Assembly: GCA_963785075.1 (NCBI GenBank)
Contig: CAWATW010000006.1
Coordinates: 434,001 to 498,000, forward strand
Origin: JAOUGY01 sp963785075
GTDB lineage: Bacteria > Actinomycetota > Acidimicrobiia > Spongiisociales > ZC4RG35
Length of the DNA stretch: 64,000 nucleotides
Direction of reading: 5' to 3'
Shown here piece by piece: positions 25,013-33,861 of this stretch. The notes below the pieces were generated by a model. That model was not told the origin of the DNA. It was given only the letters and a program-made list of their open reading frames with translations, and searched no databases. Position 1 is the first letter of the stretch. Every line of letters starts with the position of its first letter. Both the position numbers and the translations under genes were made by a program.

Positions 25013-26584
25013 ATGGCGAGCTACGGATTCGTCATCGACCAGGACTCGTGCATCGGCTGCCATGCCTGCACGGTCGCTTGCAAGACGGAGCACGGCGTGG
25101 CCCTTGGCGTGAACCGCACCTGGGTCAAGTACGTCGAAAAGGGTGCCTGGCCGGACACCAAGCGGTATTTCAGCGTCATGCGCTGCAACCATTGCGGCGA
25201 CGCACCCTGTGTCGGAATATGCCCCACCAGCGCCCTGTACATCCGAGACAACGGGATCGTCGACTTCGACACCTCGCGCTGCATCGGATGCAAGTCGTGC
25301 ATGCAGGCTTGCCCATACGATGCGCTCTACATCGACCCCGACGAGCACACCGCTCAGAAGTGCAACTACTGCGTACACCGGGTCGAGGTCGGGATCGAGC
25401 CCGCATGCGTCGTGGTCTGCCCGGAGCAAGCGATCATCGCCGGCGATCTCGATGATCCGACATCCAAAATCGCCCGGATGGTTGCCACCGAGCAGTTGCA
25501 CGTGCGGGCTCCCGAGCAGGGCACCAACCCCAAGCTCTGGTACAAGGGCGCCGAACAGGTGAACCTGGATCCGGTGATGGCAGAAACTCGCGCCGGCTCG
25601 ATGATCTGGCGTGACGACCCCAGCCCGACCCCTGCATGGATGACGGTCGACCTCACCCCGAAGGACACTTCGGGCCCGTCCGGTCCCACCCATGTCGCGT
25701 TCGACGAGTCCGCCCCCCGGGTGGTCTACAACACCGACCATCCCATGCCTTGGGGATGGCGCGTGTCGGCCTATTTCCTCACCAAGGGAATCGCAGCCGG
25801 TCTCGTCCTCGCCGTGGTCATCGCTCTCCTCATGGGAGCGGACGCCGGCGACGGTTGGATCGGCTGGGGCACCCCCCTCGTAGCCGGCCTGTTCCTCGCA
25901 CTCACGGGTGTTCTTCTCGTATGGGACCTCAAGCGCCCCGATCGCTTCTACTACCTGATCACGAAGGGAAACCCCGGTTCTTGGCTCGTTCGCGGTGCAT
26001 GGATCCTGTCGGCGTACGCCGCGGTCCTGGCGATCTGGTTCTTCGCCGGTGTGTTCGGCGCCGAAGGCCTCGTGACGGCGATGGCCTGGGTCGGGGCACC
26101 CCTGGCACTGGCAACCGCCGGGTACACGGCGTTCCTGTTCGGCCAGGCCGAGGCTCGCGACCTGTGGCAGTCACCGATGCTGCTGTGGCACATGGTGGCC
26201 GGCGCATTCGCCGCCGGTGGTGGGATCGGATCGTTCGTGGCGGCGTTCGGGTCTCCCGACCCGTCGTATGCTCGGGCGGCGGTGTGGTCGCTGGTGGGCG
26301 GATCGATTGCGCTGGGACTCTTCGCTCTGATCGAGCTCACCTCGCACCATCCGACCCGCAACATCGAGATGGCGCTGCACCACATGACGAAAGGCACCTT
26401 CAGCCGGCAATGGTGGCTGGGTGGCCAGTTGCTCGGGGTGCTCGTACCGATCGCGTTTGGCGTCGGCACCCTCAGCGGCTCCCCTCAGTGGGTCGCCGCC
26501 ATCGGCGGGTTGGCGGCAGGAGCCGGGATCTACTTCGCCGACGATGCATTCGTGAAGGCGGGCCAAAGCGTGCCGCTGTCATGA
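25013..26584 (+). CDS. Fused ferredoxin-NrfD/PsrC electron-transfer subunit of a Mo oxidoreductase
   Basis: 523 residues. The first 200 residues are a four-cluster ferredoxin subunit: CIGCHACTVACK, CNHCGDAPCVGICP, CIGCKSCMQACP and CNYC...CVVVCP. From about 245 the protein becomes an NrfD/PsrC-type quinone-reactive membrane anchor with eight or nine helices (GWRVSAYFLTKGIAAGLVL starts it, WDLKRPDRFYYLI is a conserved loop). These two subunits are usually separate (PsrB/PsrC, PhsB/PhsC, SoeB/SoeC). The catalytic subunit follows 174 bp downstream and a TorD-like chaperone after that. No twin-arginine signal is seen, so clusters face the cytoplasm, as in SoeABC-type sulfite dehydrogenase. Confidence 0.9.
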   Translation: MASYGFVIDQDSCIGCHACTVACKTEHGVALGVNRTWVKYVEKGAWPDTKRYFSVMRCNHCGDAPCVGICPTSALYIRDNGIVDFDTSRCIGCKSCMQACPYDALYIDPDEHTAQKCNYCVHRVEVGIEPACVVVCPEQAIIAGDLDDPTSKIARMVATEQLHVRAPEQGTNPKLWYKGAEQVNLDPVMAETRAGSMIWRDDPSPTPAWMTVDLTPKDTSGPSGPTHVAFDESAPRVVYNTDHPMPWGWRVSAYFLTKGIAAGLVLAVVIALLMGADAGDGWIGWGTPLVAGLFLALTGVLLVWDLKRPDRFYYLITKGNPGSWLVRGAWILSAYAAVLAIWFFAGVFGAEGLVTAMAWVGAPLALATAGYTAFLFGQAEARDLWQSPMLLWHMVAGAFAAGGGIGSFVAAFGSPDPSYARAAVWSLVGGSIALGLFALIELTSHHPTRNIEMALHHMTKGTFSRQWWLGGQLLGVLVPIAFGVGTLSGSPQWVAAIGGLAAGAGIYFADDAFVKAGQSVPLS

Positions 26585-26623
26585 TCAAAGGGCTCACCTC
26601 ATACGCTGCGCTTGCGCCGAATT

Positions 26624-26733
26624 TGCCAGTCGCCAGTCGCCAGTCACCGGCCAGCGGTCGCCGGCTTGGCCTCGATTCGGGACCGGAGACCGGAGACCGG
26701 AAACTGGAGACCTTCGGTTCATCGCCACAATCT
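26624..26733. repeat. Short tandem 7-mers in the leader of the Mo-enzyme gene
   Basis: GCCAGTC is repeated three times from about 26624, and about 60 bp later GGAGACC/GACCGGA units occur four times to about 26733. The two blocks are partly complementary (CCAGT against ACTGG, CCGG against CCGG), so the spacer between the FeS-NrfD and Mo subunit genes could fold. The composition differs from neighbouring intergenic DNA and looks like a dispersed simple-repeat element. Confidence 0.5.
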
Positions 26734-26758
26734 GTCCCAACCACAGGCGGTCGTCCTA

Positions 26759-29476
26759 ATGAGCATTGAGATTCCACGCCTGACTCCGGGAACGGGGTTG
26801 ACCAACTTTCCGCCGCCGGATCGGTGGGATGACTGGCGCGAGTACGACGCCAAGGCGTGGCCCGAGAAGGTCGCACACGAGTACAGGCTGGTGCCGACGA
26901 CTTGTTTCAATTGCGAGTCGGCGTGTGGGCTCCTCGCCTACGTCGACAAAGAGACCGGGGACATCCAAAAGTTCGAGGGCAACCCCGCCCACCCTGGATC
27001 GCGTGGTCGCAACTGCGCCAAAGGCCCGGCAACGCTCAATCAGGTCTACGACCCGGAGCGGATTCTCCATCCCATGAAGCGAAAGGGCGCTCGGGGATCG
27101 GGTGAATGGGAGCGGGTGACGTGGGACGACGCGCTCACCGACATCGGATCGCGCATCGGAAAGGCCATCCGCGAAGGGCGACACAACGAAGTGATGTACC
27201 ACGTCGGACGTCCCGGCGAAGACGGGTTCATGGACCGCACCCTCAAGGCCTGGGGGGTGGACGGCCACAACTCCCACACCAACATCTGTTCATCGGGCGC
27301 CCGCGTGGGCTACGCCACCTGGATGGGGTACGACCGACCGTCCGCCGACTTCGCCAACGCACGGTTCATCCTCCTCCTGTCGTCACATCTCGAAACCGGT
27401 CACTACTTCAACCCTCATGCCCAGCGGATCATGGAGGGCAAGCAGGCGGGGGCGAAGCTGTGTGCCATCGATCCGAGGCTGTCGAACACGGCCTCCATGT
27501 CCGACTACTGGCTCTCGACCTGGCCTGGCACCGAGCCCGCCCTGTTCCTGGCCATCGCTCGACTCCTCCTCGAGTGGGACACGGTCGACCACGGTTTCGT
27601 TCGTCGTTGGGTGAACTGGAAGGAGACACTCGCCGAGAAGTACCCGGAACGCCCGCAGACCTACGAGGCGTTCGTGGAGGTGCTGAAGGAGACCTACGCC
27701 GGCTATACGGTCGAGTGGGCCGCCGAGGAGACGGGCGTGTCCGGCGACAAGATAGAGGCTGTCGCCCGTGAGGTCGCCAAAGCGGGATCGCGGTTCGCGT
27801 CGCACACCTGGAGGTCTACGGGGTCAGGCAACCTCGGTGGCTGGCAGGCAGCTCGCACACTGCTCTTCCTCCACGTACTCACTGGATCGGTCGGCACCGT
27901 TGGTGGGACGTCACCGAGCGCGTGGGACAAGTTCAAGCCAGAACACTGGAAAATGCCACCGCCGCATTCGAAGTGGAATGAGCTGCTCTGGCCGAAGGAG
28001 TACCCGTTCAGCCACCATGAGCTGTCGATCCTCCTGCCTCACTTCCTCAAGGAGGGCCGGGGCAAGCTCGACGTCTACTTCACCCGCGTCTACAACCCCA
28101 TCTGGACCAATCCGGACGGCTTCAGCTGGCTGGAGGTGCTCACCGACGAGTCGCTGGTCGGTATGCACGTCGCACTCACGCCCACCTGGTCCGAGACTGC
28201 ATGGTTCGCCGACTACGTGCTTCCGATGGGCGTGTCGGCGGAGCGTCACGACACGCATTCGTACGAAACCCACGCCGGACAATGGCTCGGCTTCCGCCAG
28301 CCGGTCTTCCGGGTGGCGGGCGAGCGTGACGGCAAGACCTTCGATCGCACCTATGAGGCGAATCCCGGAGAGGTGTGGGAGGAGACCGAGTTCTGGATCG
28401 ATCTCTCGTGGAAGATCGACCCCGATGGCTCGCTCGGGGTCCGGAAGTGGTTCGAATCCCCATCGGATCCTTCCCGCCCGGTCACCGTCGACGAGTACTA
28501 CGGATGGATGTTCGAGAACTCCGTGCCCGGGCTGCCGGCGGCGGCGGAAGCCGAAGGCCTGTCGCCGCTCGGGTACATGCGCAAGTACGGCGCTTTCGAG
28601 GTGGCGAAGGACATCTACGAGGTGCATGAGCGGCCGCTCGATACGGGTGTGACGCTGGAAGACGGCACAACCCGTCATGGGTTCAAGTCACCGACAAAGA
28701 AGCTCGAGTGGTGGTCCAAGACCATGCACGAATGGGGTTGGGAGGATGAAGCCATCCCCGGCTACCAGAAGACGCACGTCTACTGGCGGGACATGGACAT
28801 GGGCGGCAATGAACGCATCCTTCTCCCCATCTTCCGACTCCCAACCCTGATCCACACACGGTCCGGCAACGCCAAGTACCTGTACGAGATCAGCCACGGC
28901 CACCCGCTCTGGGTGAATCCCAAGGACGCCGACGCCCTCGGATTCGCCACCGGCGACCTGGTTCGGCTCACCACCGACTCCGGCTACTTCGTGATGCGGG
29001 TCTGGCGCACGGAGGGCATTCGTCCTGGTGTGGTTGCCGCGTCGCACCACCTCGGAAGGTGGCGGCTCTCCGACTCCCTGGGCAACGACCGGTGGTCGTC
29101 TGCGCTCGTCGACATCCAGAAGACCGGGGACAGCACCTGGCGACTCCGTCAAAAGAAGGGAATCGAACCGTTCTCCAGCGACGACCCCGATTCCGAGCGA
29201 GTGTGGTGGAAGGACGCCGGCGTGAACCAGAACCTGGCCTTCCCGCCTCACCCAGACCCGATCTCGGGCATGCACTGCTGGCACCAGCGAGTCCGGCTGA
29301 CCAAGGCCGAAGCCGGCGACCAGTACGGTGATGTCGTGGTCGACACGTCGAAGTCGTTCGAGGTGTATCGGGAGTGGCTCGGTATGACGAAGCCGGCCCC
29401 CGGGCCCGGCGGCCTTCGTCGACCGCTCTGGATAGATCGGCCGGTCAAGCCGACCGAAGACGCCTACTACATGTGA
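26759..29476 (+). CDS. Molybdopterin oxidoreductase catalytic subunit (Psr/Phs/Soe-like)
   Basis: 905 residues from the ATG at 26759; no clear ribosome binding site is visible and an open frame extends upstream. The N-terminal 4Fe-4S site is TCFNCESACG...GRNCAKG (Cx2Cx3C, then Cys). The bis-MGD fold continues with HTNICSSGARVGY, where a cysteine is the probable Mo ligand, ILLLSSHLETGHYFNPHAQR, and AIDPRLSNTASMSDYWLSTWPGTEPAL. The C-terminal MopB-binding barrel includes GHPLWVNPKDADALGFATGD. It lacks a twin-arginine signal, so it should be cytoplasmic. It pairs with the preceding FeS-NrfD fusion and following chaperone. Neighbouring TusA, DsrE2 and rhodaneses favour a sulfur substrate (sulfite, polysulfide or thiosulfate). 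Confidence 0.92.
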   Translation: MSIEIPRLTPGTGLTNFPPPDRWDDWREYDAKAWPEKVAHEYRLVPTTCFNCESACGLLAYVDKETGDIQKFEGNPAHPGSRGRNCAKGPATLNQVYDPERILHPMKRKGARGSGEWERVTWDDALTDIGSRIGKAIREGRHNEVMYHVGRPGEDGFMDRTLKAWGVDGHNSHTNICSSGARVGYATWMGYDRPSADFANARFILLLSSHLETGHYFNPHAQRIMEGKQAGAKLCAIDPRLSNTASMSDYWLSTWPGTEPALFLAIARLLLEWDTVDHGFVRRWVNWKETLAEKYPERPQTYEAFVEVLKETYAGYTVEWAAEETGVSGDKIEAVAREVAKAGSRFASHTWRSTGSGNLGGWQAARTLLFLHVLTGSVGTVGGTSPSAWDKFKPEHWKMPPPHSKWNELLWPKEYPFSHHELSILLPHFLKEGRGKLDVYFTRVYNPIWTNPDGFSWLEVLTDESLVGMHVALTPTWSETAWFADYVLPMGVSAERHDTHSYETHAGQWLGFRQPVFRVAGERDGKTFDRTYEANPGEVWEETEFWIDLSWKIDPDGSLGVRKWFESPSDPSRPVTVDEYYGWMFENSVPGLPAAAEAEGLSPLGYMRKYGAFEVAKDIYEVHERPLDTGVTLEDGTTRHGFKSPTKKLEWWSKTMHEWGWEDEAIPGYQKTHVYWRDMDMGGNERILLPIFRLPTLIHTRSGNAKYLYEISHGHPLWVNPKDADALGFATGDLVRLTTDSGYFVMRVWRTEGIRPGVVAASHHLGRWRLSDSLGNDRWSSALVDIQKTGDSTWRLRQKKGIEPFSSDDPDSERVWWKDAGVNQNLAFPPHPDPISGMHCWHQRVRLTKAEAGDQYGDVVVDTSKSFEVYREWLGMTKPAPGPGGLRRPLWIDRPVKPTEDAYYM

Positions 29477-30222
29477 CCGCCGGCGACCGCGCCCGATCGG
29501 ATGTCGAGCGGTGGGTGCGAATCGCCCAGCGGGCACAGGAACTCGGATCGGCAGGCCTGGAGCCGAGCGCCCGCGAGGTCGAGGTCACGGGCTACGACCC
29601 GTCCCGCGACCTCGAACGCAGGAGCCGTCGGTGGAGCCACGACCTCGCCGACGACGGTCTGGTGGAACTCGCACGTTTTGCTGCGGGACTGGCGTCAGCC
29701 GAGGCGGAAGCGTGGGATCGCGACGACCCCATCGTCGCCACCCAGGCATTCGAGGATCGGCGATTCCTGTTCGCCGACCGCATCGTCCACTGGGCCGTGC
29801 CGTGGGCCGACGTCGCCGGCCGATGCCATCCGAACCTCCGGCACGTTGCTCACGAAATCCGGGACAGCCTGCTCGTCATGGGCGACGAGCTGCGACCTGC
29901 GCCGCTGCTCACCGGAGACGAGGGGCTTCATCCGCCCGGTGAAGACTCGTTTGGACCCTTGACCGACGAGCCTCGACTCGAGACGCTGCGGTCGGGAACG
30001 GTCTTCTTCGCAGCGACCTTGGCCTCGCTCAGCGGGGAAGAGAACACCCAACGACTCGTTCTCCGCCAACCTTCGCGGTCGCTGCGACGAGACCTGGTGA
30101 CCCACTTCGAGGCGGTTGCTGCTCGCTGGCGAACGTGTGCCGAGGACCATCCTGGAACCTCGAGACTCTGGCGAGACCTCTCACAACGCGCAGCGGCGAC
30201 AGCCAGGCGACTGGCGACCTGA
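29473..30222 (+). CDS. TorD-like chaperone for the Mo enzyme
   Basis: 249 residues from the GTG at 29473, which overlaps the Mo subunit's stop by 4 bp (GTGA). The protein is alpha-helical and low in cysteine, with AFEDRRFLFADRIVHWAVPWADVAGR resembling the TorD/DmsD region that ends a helix pair before the conserved ExPD-like loop, and a C-terminal helix HFEAVAARWRTCAEDHPGTSRLW. TorD-family proteins hold the apo-enzyme until cofactor is inserted. The family match is moderate; the position in the operon makes the assignment much stronger. Confidence 0.75.
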   Translation: MTAGDRARSDVERWVRIAQRAQELGSAGLEPSAREVEVTGYDPSRDLERRSRRWSHDLADDGLVELARFAAGLASAEAEAWDRDDPIVATQAFEDRRFLFADRIVHWAVPWADVAGRCHPNLRHVAHEIRDSLLVMGDELRPAPLLTGDEGLHPPGEDSFGPLTDEPRLETLRSGTVFFAATLASLSGEENTQRLVLRQPSRSLRRDLVTHFEAVAARWRTCAEDHPGTSRLWRDLSQRAAATARRLAT

Positions 30223-30224
30223 GA

Positions 30225-30584
30225 TCAGGCGGCGCCGGCGTCTTTCTCGTCCAGCTTCGCCGACGGGTCGTGGGCCGCCGCTTCGATCGCATCGAAACCA
30301 TGTCGATCCGCCCGTTTCTTGGCGTGAATGAGGCTGCTCCGATGTACCCGGCGGGAATCACCGTGCGGCAACCCGAACCGGTCCTTGGTCTCGACGTTCG
30401 CATCGGCGGCAAGCCCGAGATGCCATTCCGAGAATCCGTCCCGCTCGATCTCGTCGATCTGCCGGTTCCCCGCGTCGCTGTCGGGCTGGGTCGTTCCCCG
30501 ATCGCTGTCGCGCACGGACTGATTGGAGTCAATCATCTGCCGCGCCTTGTGAACTGCGATCTGGTTCACGTGATGGTCGGTCAT
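30225..30584 (-). CDS. Conserved actinobacterial small protein
   Basis: 119 residues from the ATG at 30584, with AGGAG upstream. It has a layout I know from uncharacterised actinobacterial proteins: HKARQMIDSNQSVRDSD near the start, TQPDSDAGN, the EWHLGLAADANVETKDRFGL core, and GDSRRVHRSSLIHAKKRA, where relatives read GDFRRVHRSGLIA. Function is unknown. The C-terminal 40 residues are more charged than in relatives, which hints at relaxed selection. It converges with the chaperone gene, 2 bp away. Confidence 0.72.
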   Translation of the reverse strand: MTDHHVNQIAVHKARQMIDSNQSVRDSDRGTTQPDSDAGNRQIDEIERDGFSEWHLGLAADANVETKDRFGLPHGDSRRVHRSSLIHAKKRADRHGFDAIEAAAHDPSAKLDEKDAGAA

Positions 30585-30686
30585 CGCTGCATGGGCTCCT
30601 CTCGGGACGCCGGGGGGCCGCTCCGGTCCATCAATATCGGGTCGATGCCACCACATTGCATTGCTGGACCGGCTCGTGGAGGGGTT

Positions 30687-31160
30687 CTATGCGCCCGCCC
30701 CCGAACAAGATGAGACCGGCGATGCGATCCTGGAGGTCGAGGTCGCCGTCCTGTTCTTCCTAGTGAACGGCCAGTCCCTGGTGGATTCGTCGAGCTTGGC
30801 CCACACCGGGGGAGTATCGACGACCAGTCCCAGGACCTCGATTCTTCCGTCGAGGCTAGCGAGCAGGACGGGATGGACGTAGCTGGCGCGACACACGGCT
30901 CTCGTGTTGTCGAGGACTGATGCCGCATCGTCGAGTGCACACGGGTACGCGCACGGATCGTCTCCCCTCGCCAGGTGCCCCATCACCGCGCAGCCGGCTT
31001 CCCCACGCGCGGAAGTCCTTGGCGGACAGGTCGATCCGGCTGATCTCACAGTGGTGCTCGTCGACGTCGCGTGGCACCAAGGTCTTCGGTGCCACGAGCC
31101 TGCGGGTCGAGCCCTCGGGAGCTCGACCCGCTCGAATCGTCGTACCCGAGGCAGAGTCGC
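30687..31160 (-). pseudogene. Decayed type IB DNA topoisomerase (C-terminal remnant)
   Basis: Two motifs of bacterial topoisomerase IB are present in the right order but in different frames. ISRIDLSAKDFRAWG (around 31015-31060) matches the xFTAKDFRTWxG stretch. One base later the frame shifts to CAVMGHLARGDD... and, about 35 residues on, SVLDNTRAVCRASYVHP matches the NTPAVCRxSYVHP motif that holds the catalytic tyrosine. The following frame runs to a stop at 30687. Upstream, only a scrambled trace remains before the copper ATPase stop at 31172. The gene is frameshifted and lacks its N-terminal half. Confidence 0.65.
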
Positions 31161-31171
31161 CGCGGGATGTC

Positions 31172-33256
31172 TCAGCTCCCAGGGGCGAGTTCGACTCTTC
31201 TCAGCAGTTGGGCGTTGGCGGCCACGATCACTGTCGATGCGCTCATCAGAACTGCTGCGCCGGCAGGCGGGAGGACAAAGCCGGCCCAGGCGAGAGCACC
31301 GGCTGCGAGCGGGATCGCCACCACGTTGTACCCGGCCGCCCACACGAGGTTCTGGATCATCTTCCGATATCCAGCCTGAGACAGTCGCCTGATGCCGACG
31401 ACGCCGCGGGGGTCGTCGGAGGCGAGCACGATGCCTGCCGACTCGATGGCGACATCCGTCCCGGCGCCGATCGCGATTCCGACATCGGCCTGTGCAAGCG
31501 CCGGGGCGTCGTTGACGCCGTCCCCCACCATCGCCACCCGATCGCCCCGATCCTGGAACTCAGCCACCTTCGAGTGCTTGTCTTCCGGCAGGACCTCGGC
31601 GAGCACTTCGTCGATACCGAGATCGGCAGCGACCGCTTCGGCCACTTGCCGGGCATCGCCAGTGATCATCGCCACCCGGACACCCAACTGGTGCAGCCGT
31701 TCGATTGCCTGGCGGGACTCGGAACGAATCTCGTCCTCGAGCGCCAAAGCCCCGATCACCTGGTCGGCTGCGACGACGTAGAGCACAGCCGCGCCACGAT
31801 CCTTCCACGACGAGGCCTCCTCGTCGACTGCAGAAGTGTCGAGCCCACGTTCACCGGCGAGCGCAGGTCCCCCGACGGACACTGTCAGACCGTCCACGTC
31901 CGCCTCCACGCCACGGCCGCTCATGGACCTGAAGCCTGATACCGATGGGATTTCGCCCCGTTCCCGAGCGGCCCTCAGGATCGCTCGGGCAAGCGGATGC
32001 TCGCTGTCGGACTCGACCGCCGCTGCCAGCAGAAGCAGACGATCGTCGTCACCGTCGACCGCATGGACGCCAGTGACGGTGTGCTGGCCCTTTGTGAGGG
32101 TGCCGGTCTTGTCGAACAGTACGACGTCGATGTTGCGCATCCGTTCCAGCGCCAGTCGGTCCTTGACGAGGATGCCGTCGCGGGCCGCCATCGATGTCGA
32201 GATCGCTATCACGAGTGGAATGGCAAGGCCGAGGGCGTGCGGGCACGCAATCACCAACACTGCGACCGTACGGACCACCGCTTCGTCGACCCGGCCGAGT
32301 GCCAACCACGTGACCACAGTGATCACCGCCGAGGCGACAGCCACGTAGAACAACATGGCGGCAGCGCGGTCCGCCAGCACCTGTGCACGCGACCTCGACT
32401 CTTGCGCCCGCGCCACGAGCCGCTGGATCCCGGCCAGTGCCGTGTCGTCTCCGACAGCGTCGACACGAACTCGAACGGCGGAGTCGGTTGCAACCGTTCC
32501 GGCAACCACCCGATCGGCCGTCGCCTTGGCGACCGGACGGGACTCACCGGTGACCATCGACTCGTCGATCTCGGCGGTGCCTTCGACGACGACCCCGTCG
32601 GCGGGTACGCGTCCGCCCGGCCGCACCAAGACCACGTCACCTACCTCGACCGCCCCGATCGAAATCGTCTCGATGCCACCTGCAACGACTCGCTCGGCCC
32701 CGTCGGGCAGCAGCTCGGCCAGAGCTGCCAGGGCTCCGCGAGCCTGTCCGATCGCTCGCATCTCCATCCAGTGGCCCAACAGCATGATGGCGATGAGCGC
32801 CGCCAGCTCCCACCAGAACTCGAGGTCGAACCAGCCGAGCGTCGTGGCGGCAGAGGCGACGAACGCCACGGTGATGGCCATGCCGATGAGCAGCATCATC
32901 CCCGGCTGCCGATCCCGAGCCTCCTGCGCCGCACCCTTCAGAAACGGTGCACCCCCATAGACGAATATGACGGTTCCGAGCACGGGTGCGATCCAGTCCG
33001 AAAACAGGAACTGAGGGGCCGTGTACCCGAACCACTCTTGGATCATTTGGCTGTAGAACACGACCGGCAGTGTCAGGAGGAGGGACAACCAGAAGCGGTC
33101 CCTGAACATCGCCGGGCTGTGGCCTGCATGCTTGTCGTGCCCGCCGCCTCCGCCGTGGGCGTCGTGGCCGCCATGACGCCCGGGACCACCGTCCGTCGGC
33201 GAGTGGTCGCCGTGTGTCGATACCAGGTCCGGATGATCGTGGAGTTCGGCTCGCAT
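31172..33256 (-). CDS. copB: Heavy-metal P1B-type ATPase (CopB-like, CPH type)
   Basis: 694 residues from the ATG at 33256, which has CGGAG 5 bp upstream; an ATG at 33271 overlapping the csoR stop adds five residues. A histidine-rich N-terminus (HDHPDL, HGDHSP, HGGHDAHGGGGGHDKHAGH) replaces the usual CxxC metal-binding domain. Catalytic motifs are intact: ESMVTGESRPV, the transmembrane metal site CPHALGLAIP, DKTGTLTKGQHTV (phosphorylated Asp), SEHPLARAI and MVGDGVNDAPAL. The CPH site with a His-rich tail is typical of CopB-type copper/silver exporters. It is translated with csoR, whose repressor has the copper-binding residues. Confidence 0.93.
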   Translation of the reverse strand: MRAELHDHPDLVSTHGDHSPTDGGPGRHGGHDAHGGGGGHDKHAGHSPAMFRDRFWLSLLLTLPVVFYSQMIQEWFGYTAPQFLFSDWIAPVLGTVIFVYGGAPFLKGAAQEARDRQPGMMLLIGMAITVAFVASAATTLGWFDLEFWWELAALIAIMLLGHWMEMRAIGQARGALAALAELLPDGAERVVAGGIETISIGAVEVGDVVLVRPGGRVPADGVVVEGTAEIDESMVTGESRPVAKATADRVVAGTVATDSAVRVRVDAVGDDTALAGIQRLVARAQESRSRAQVLADRAAAMLFYVAVASAVITVVTWLALGRVDEAVVRTVAVLVIACPHALGLAIPLVIAISTSMAARDGILVKDRLALERMRNIDVVLFDKTGTLTKGQHTVTGVHAVDGDDDRLLLLAAAVESDSEHPLARAILRAARERGEIPSVSGFRSMSGRGVEADVDGLTVSVGGPALAGERGLDTSAVDEEASSWKDRGAAVLYVVAADQVIGALALEDEIRSESRQAIERLHQLGVRVAMITGDARQVAEAVAADLGIDEVLAEVLPEDKHSKVAEFQDRGDRVAMVGDGVNDAPALAQADVGIAIGAGTDVAIESAGIVLASDDPRGVVGIRRLSQAGYRKMIQNLVWAAGYNVVAIPLAAGALAWAGFVLPPAGAAVLMSASTVIVAANAQLLRRVELAPGS

Positions 33257-33267
33257 GATGTCTCCGT

Positions 33268-33552
33268 TCATGACTTGATCAGACGCGCTATTGCCCTGGT
33301 GGCCTCGGCCACCATTCGGTCGGCTTCGGCCGGATCGTCTCCCGACGCGGCCTCGGTGACGCAATGGCGGATGTGTTCGTCCAGGAGCCCAACCGCCAGC
33401 GCACGCAGCGCCGCCGAGGCCGCCGATATCTGGGTGAGCACGTCGATGCAGTAGGTGTCCTCCTCGACCTGGCGGCCAAGCCCACGGACCTGACCCTCGA
33501 TCCGAGCCAGCCGCTTCAAGTAGTCGTCCTTGCTCATCGCATACCCAACCAT
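33268..33552 (-). CDS. csoR: CsoR-family copper-sensing repressor
   Basis: 94 residues. AGGAG 6 bp upstream selects the ATG at 33552 (33555 is also possible). The DUF156 fold begins KDDYLKRLARIEGQVRGLGR. Copper ligands are present in the expected C-H-C pattern: Cys in EEDTYCIDVL, His and Cys in DEHIRHCV (spacing of four). It is an alpha-helical tetramer that releases DNA on Cu(I) binding. The gene is translationally coupled to the copper ATPase and is preceded by a CsoR-type GC-rich palindrome, so it represses its own operon. Confidence 0.95.
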   Translation of the reverse strand: MVGYAMSKDDYLKRLARIEGQVRGLGRQVEEDTYCIDVLTQISAASAALRALAVGLLDEHIRHCVTEAASGDDPAEADRMVAEATRAIARLIKS

Positions 33553-33570
33553 CATTCGCTCCTGCGCAAT

Positions 33571-33587
33571 ATACCCTAGGGGGGTAT
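33571..33587. promoter_or_regulatory. CsoR operator
   Basis: ATACCCTAGGGGGGTAT is the G-tract palindrome typical of CsoR/RcnR-type repressor sites (TACCC...GGGTA arms), followed by a partial repeat GGTATACC. It ends 16 bp before the csoR start codon region, so it would overlap the promoter of csoR-copB. Confidence 0.8.
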
Positions 33588-33861
33588 GGTATACCGACCG
33601 GGAGAAGGATGTCAACCCCATCTCCATGTGGACCCGCCACGGCCCGGGACGTCTCAACCAGCGCCAACTCGTGCGAGAGCCTCGCAAGCAGACGGAACCT
33701 CCGTGGTTGGCACCAGGAGGCGATGGCTAGGCGGACATGACGACCGTGGAGCCAGCGATGACGACGAGACCCTCTGGAGGATCGCCGGCCTTGCTCATCC
33801 AGAGGAGTGGTGGACGAGTTGGCCTACCGATGACGGTCGAACCGAACAGCCGAACACGGGA
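33588..33861. other. Non-coding stretch upstream of csoR
   Basis: Between the CsoR operator and the end of the cupin gene I find no convincing gene. Open frames here are short, lack ribosome binding sites and continue antisense through the cupin gene. The part nearest the operator must hold the csoR promoter (GGTATACC repeat at about 33586-33594). Confidence 0.5.

Noticed and set aside
26624..26733. CRISPR array
   Set aside because: Units are only 7 bp with no spacers, and no cas genes are present.
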